A DNA stretch of 23,587 nt, from positions 1 through 23,587 of IMG/VR virus record IMGVR_UViG_3300035698_021334, one strand, 5' to 3'. Shown one piece after another: positions 22,127-23,587 of this stretch. Origin of the DNA: a virus. Every line of letters starts with the position of its first letter. Position 1 is the stretch's first letter. Below the pieces are notes generated by a model that saw only the letters and a program-made list of their open reading frames with translations, did no database searches and was not told the origin of the DNA. The translations under genes and the position numbers were made by a program.

Positions 22127-22337
22127 GAGTAGGGGCTTCTATTTATGGCTCTTGTGTGGCTTCCTTGCAATTTGTCTTGTGGGTGGTGTGGTCACATGCC
22201 AAAGCGATGGATCTTCCAAGAAACACCCCGAGGAATGCGTTCTTGAGGGATCGGTGGAAGTGATCGTAGCGCAAGAAATCTCTCCTCCTCCGCAAATTAC
22301 ACACCTGATCCAAAAACGAAGGGAAAGAAAATGGTGA
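22119..22337 (+). CDS. Small membrane-anchored protein
   Basis: 72 residues from ATG 22119 with GGAG eight bases upstream. A hydrophobic helix at about 8-29 (L-W-L-L-C-G-F-L-A-I-C-L-V-G-G-V-V) is followed by C-Q-S-D-G, which only loosely resembles a lipobox. The remainder is a short polar domain with P-P-P and a very basic K-R-R-E-R-K-W end. A late position in the replication operon fits an early membrane effector or a lysis-related protein such as a spanin, but no family is recognised. Confidence 0.6.
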   Translation: MTESRGFYLWLLCGFLAICLVGGVVTCQSDGSSKKHPEECVLEGSVEVIVAQEISPPPQITHLIQKRRERKW

Positions 22338-22341
22338 GAAG

Positions 22342-22503
22342 TTGAAAAAAACATTAATTAATGTGAATGGTAGAAAAGAACACGAGGACTGGTTAAAAGA
22401 TCATGCAAAATGTATAGCTCACGGGCTAGATCCTGTGTATGAGACAATGATTTATCTAAAAAGATGGGGAGGGTGGCTTAATGGAAACAATATCAAGGAG
22501 TGA
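22342..22503 (+). CDS. 53-residue protein with TTG start
   Basis: TTG 22342, four bases after the previous stop with GGTGAG just upstream, leads to a sound small protein ending at TGA 22501-22503. It is helical, with H-E-D-W-L-K-D-H-A-K-C-I-A-H-G-L-D-P-V-Y-E-T-M-I-Y-L-K-R-W-G-G-type content and three tryptophans. Last gene of the rightward operon; its 3' half overlaps a convergent leftward gene. Not recognised. Confidence 0.5.
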   Translation: MKKTLINVNGRKEHEDWLKDHAKCIAHGLDPVYETMIYLKRWGGWLNGNNIKE

Positions 22504-22623
22504 ACCCTCCTCATCAAACTCAATGTCCTCAGGTTCCTCAAAATCCTCAGGAAGCAATCCTTCCCACCAATCCATCATCGACATAAATCGTTTCATCTCG
22601 TAAGATGAGGCCGTGTAATCCAT
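22456..22623 (-). CDS. Small highly acidic protein
   Basis: 55 residues from ATG 22623 with GAGGTG about six bases upstream. Residues about 21-42 are mostly Glu and Asp (E-D-F-E-E-P-E-D-I-E-F-D-E-E-G), preceded by a Met/Trp-rich helix (M-K-R-F-M-S-M-M-D-W-W). Net charge is strongly negative, as in phage DNA-mimic or enzyme-inhibitor proteins, but that is only a suggestion. Last gene of the leftward cluster; overlaps the end of the rightward TTG gene tail-to-tail by 48 bases. Confidence 0.55.
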   Translation of the reverse strand: MDYTASSYEMKRFMSMMDWWEGLLPEDFEEPEDIEFDEEGSLLDIVSIKPPSPSF

Positions 22624-22646
22624 ATACACACCTCGTTGTTAGTTAT

Positions 22647-22682
22647 CCTCTCCGTTCATACACAGTCGGAGAGGAATTTTTT
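22647..22682 (+). terminator. Rho-independent terminator of the replication operon
   Basis: Perfect 8-bp stem CCTCTCCG (22647-22654) with CGGAGAGG (22667-22674), a 12-base loop, then AATTTTTT. It lies 144 bases beyond the last rightward gene and overlaps the end of a leftward gene. Read leftward it is a hairpin without a following T-run, so leftward transcripts may pass into the acidic-protein gene. Confidence 0.8.
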
Positions 22683-22835
22683 AATCCATTCTTCTATCTG
22701 ATATCGCAACTCTTCCAAGTACTTGATCTGTCTCTTGTAAGCGCTATTTGTCCCCAACGTATAACCTACCGAAAATGCCAATGCGGCAAATAGGAAGATT
22801 GGTATGCAGAAAATAACCATATGTAAAAAACTCAC
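22656..22835 (-). CDS. Small membrane protein with charged helical tail
   Basis: 59 residues from GTG 22835, which overlaps the upstream stop as GTGA and has GAGG seven bases before it; an in-frame ATG 15 bases later has no such support. A hydrophobic helix (about 6-24, M-V-I-F-C-I-P-I-F-L-F-A-A-L-A-F-S-V-G) is followed by an amphipathic charged helix (Y-K-R-Q-I-K-Y-L-E-E-L-R-Y-Q-I-E-E-W-I-K-K). This one-span-plus-coiled-coil shape recalls small phage membrane effectors. Function unknown. Confidence 0.6.
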   Translation of the reverse strand: MSFLHMVIFCIPIFLFAALAFSVGYTLGTNSAYKRQIKYLEELRYQIEEWIKKFLSDCV

Positions 22836-23029
22836 TTCTCTACCTCAAGGTGCGGGATCAACTCAATCTTAAATCCAATCGACTCAAGCAAATCCATTTC
22901 TAGCTTGGTGATGGTGTGCTCTTTAATGCGCTTGTCTCGCTGGAGAGATGCGATCGTTCTCGATATTTCACACTTAGGCCAGTAATAAACTTTCCCGTAA
23001 TTCCTACGGGGTTGTAATATCATTTTCAT
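22832..23029 (-). CDS. Small soluble protein, HTH-like
   Basis: 65 residues, ATG 23029 with AAGG seven bases upstream and in an ATGA overlap with the gene before. Y-W-P-K-C-E-I-S-R-T-I-A-S-L-Q-R-D-K-R-I-K, followed by T-I-T-K-L-E-M-D-L-L-E-S-I-G-F-K-I, gives three helices that could form a small helix-turn-helix. A comparable pattern occurs in small phage ORFs of unknown role. Coupled by GTGA to the membrane protein that follows. Confidence 0.6.
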   Translation of the reverse strand: MKMILQPRRNYGKVYYWPKCEISRTIASLQRDKRIKEHTITKLEMDLLESIGFKIELIPHLEVEK

Positions 23030-23112
23030 CGTGGTACCTTCATCTCGATTGCTGTTTTCAACATGGAAATAAAAGCAAATTGTGCATTCGCAGATAGGTC
23101 TTCAAGATTCAT
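23026..23112 (-). CDS. 28-residue coupled peptide
   Basis: ATG 23112 follows AGAGG by five bases and overlaps the upstream stop as ATGA; its own stop overlaps the next ATG the same way. The peptide is one amphipathic helix (N-L-E-D-L-S-A-N-A-Q-F-A-F-I-S-M-L-K-T-A-I-E). Being locked between two genes by overlaps at both ends is the main evidence that it is translated. Confidence 0.55.
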   Translation of the reverse strand: MNLEDLSANAQFAFISMLKTAIEMKVPR

Positions 23113-23315
23113 TTTTTCCTCTCTTCAATTGCACAGAGTCTTCCATGGAAATCTTTAGATTCGGCCTCGATCGCTCTAACTGCATCGATGAGATCCCTTC
23201 TCAACTGTTTGCTATCCTTCTCAAAGGAACGTCTGTCACTAGTCGATTCTGATCGACTCCACAGAAAGAGCCCCGCAATGGTGACTAAAAGTATTAAAAA
23301 TTGTGCCCATTCCAT
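23109..23315 (-). CDS. Small membrane protein, paralogue 2
   Basis: 68 residues from ATG 23315, overlapping the upstream stop (TAATG). N-terminal membrane helix (about 3-19), then W-S-R-S-E-S-x-x-D-R-R and a long charged helix with Q-L-R-R-D-L, K-D-F-H-G-R-L and E-E-R-K-K at the end. It shares F-L-W-[ST]-R-x-E with D-R-R and L-R-x-D-L with the neighbouring gene, so the two arose by duplication. Similar one-span coiled-coil ORFs occur in other phages and plasmids; role unknown, with entry exclusion or membrane anchoring as options. Confidence 0.65.
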   Translation of the reverse strand: MEWAQFLILLVTIAGLFLWSRSESTSDRRSFEKDSKQLRRDLIDAVRAIEAESKDFHGRLCAIEERKK

Positions 23316-23509
23316 TATTTTCTCCCCATTTTATCCAGTCTCTTCCAAATCCTTCCTAGATCATCTCGGAGCTTCTCAACGGAATCACTCCCATGTCTAC
23401 GATCCTCATTAGCTTCTCCCCTTGTCCACAGGAACATCGTAAGCATGCATCCTACAATGGTGAAGACTCCAAAACAAATCGCTATGATTAATCCTATACT
23501 ATTGTCCAT
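23315..23509 (-). CDS. Small membrane protein, paralogue 1
   Basis: 64 residues, first gene of the leftward cluster; GAGGAA about five bases before ATG 23509. Membrane helix at about 6-28 (I-G-L-I-I-A-I-C-F-G-V-F-T-I-V-G-C-M-L), then F-L-W-T-R-G-E-A-N-E-D-R-R and a charged helix ending in L-R-D-D-L-G-R-I-W-K-R-L-D. It shares the core pattern with the following gene but has a shorter tail. Predicted to sit in the inner membrane with the helix in the cytoplasm. Confidence 0.65.
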   Translation of the reverse strand: MDNSIGLIIAICFGVFTIVGCMLTMFLWTRGEANEDRRHGSDSVEKLRDDLGRIWKRLDKMGRK

Positions 23510-23533
23510 CTCGTTCCTCGTTGTTGTGTCTAC

Positions 23534-23562
23534 ATCATGACACTGTCACACAATTCGCGCAA
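23534..23562 (-). promoter_or_regulatory. Candidate promoter with operator for the small-gene cluster
   Basis: On the minus strand TTGCGC (23557-23562) and CATGAT (23534-23539) are 17 bases apart, moderate matches only. The perfect palindrome TGACACTGTCA (23538-23548) lies inside it, overlapping the -10, which is where a repressor would bind. Confidence 0.4.
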
Positions 23563-23587
23563 GTCAGAAACTTAATTTTAATGCAGA

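Noticed and set aside
22119-22337. Lipoprotein signal in the 72-residue membrane protein
   Set aside because: The residues before Cys (G-V-V-T-C) match the lipobox poorly; kept as a plain membrane anchor.
22605-22793. Rightward 62-codon frame in the small-gene cluster
   Set aside because: Runs through the terminator hairpin and is antisense to coupled leftward genes.

Overview
The window reads as part of a tailed-phage genome (Caudoviricetes), most likely a podovirus-type phage with P22/lambda-like modular organisation, free or integrated. The support is ordered virion genes with short ATGA/TGATG overlaps, three consecutive genes resembling the P22 ejection proteins, two fibre genes, a recombination pair (single-strand annealing protein plus YqaJ/lambda-type exonuclease), a RusA resolvase, a Cro-like repressor, a lambda-O-like initiator followed by a DnaB-type helicase, and many tiny coupled ORFs. 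Base composition is moderate (about 40-45% G+C by eye) and Shine-Dalgarno sites are canonical (AGGAG/GGAGG), so the host is a bacterium, but the sequence does not tell which. No integrase, terminase, portal, coat, tRNA, CRISPR or recognisable lysis gene lies in the window.

Layout. 1-6.7 kb (+): tail of an upstream gene, two small basic proteins, a neck/tail protein, a large tail-hub-like protein, a small tail protein and three ejection-type proteins. 6.67-7.4 kb (-): a short island with a ribbon-helix-helix regulator, a possibly frameshifted small gene and a small membrane protein. It lies between the last ejection gene and the first fibre gene, the position P22 uses for its immI/sieA region. 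7.5-12.7 kb (+): a repeat-rich fibre, small virion-type proteins, a coiled-coil protein and a second fibre whose real start appears to be a rare ATT codon. 12.8-14.5 kb (-): exonuclease and annealing protein. 14.49-14.58 kb: divergent control region with repeated TGTATT half-sites facing a Cro-like gene (+). 15.1-15.9 kb (-): Cys-rich protein, RusA and two tiny coupled ORFs. 16.0-22.5 kb (+): zinc-ribbon protein, tandem HTH protein, SF2 helicase, initiator with internal iteron-like repeats, DnaB helicase, a possible SSB-like protein and small accessory genes, ended by a strong terminator. 22.4-23.5 kb (-): a chain of six very small genes, five of them linked by overlapping stop/start codons and several membrane-anchored.

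Working model (inference): the Cro-like/divergent switch at 14.5 kb selects between the leftward recombination operon and rightward early expression. The early rightward operon makes the initiator, which binds repeats inside its own gene and recruits the DnaB helicase, assisted by the SF2 helicase and the SSB-like protein. The annealing protein, exonuclease and RusA handle recombination intermediates. The left half builds the tail, DNA-ejection apparatus and receptor-binding fibres. The two leftward islands of tiny membrane and regulatory genes look like moron-type accessory DNA and are the least explained part of the window.
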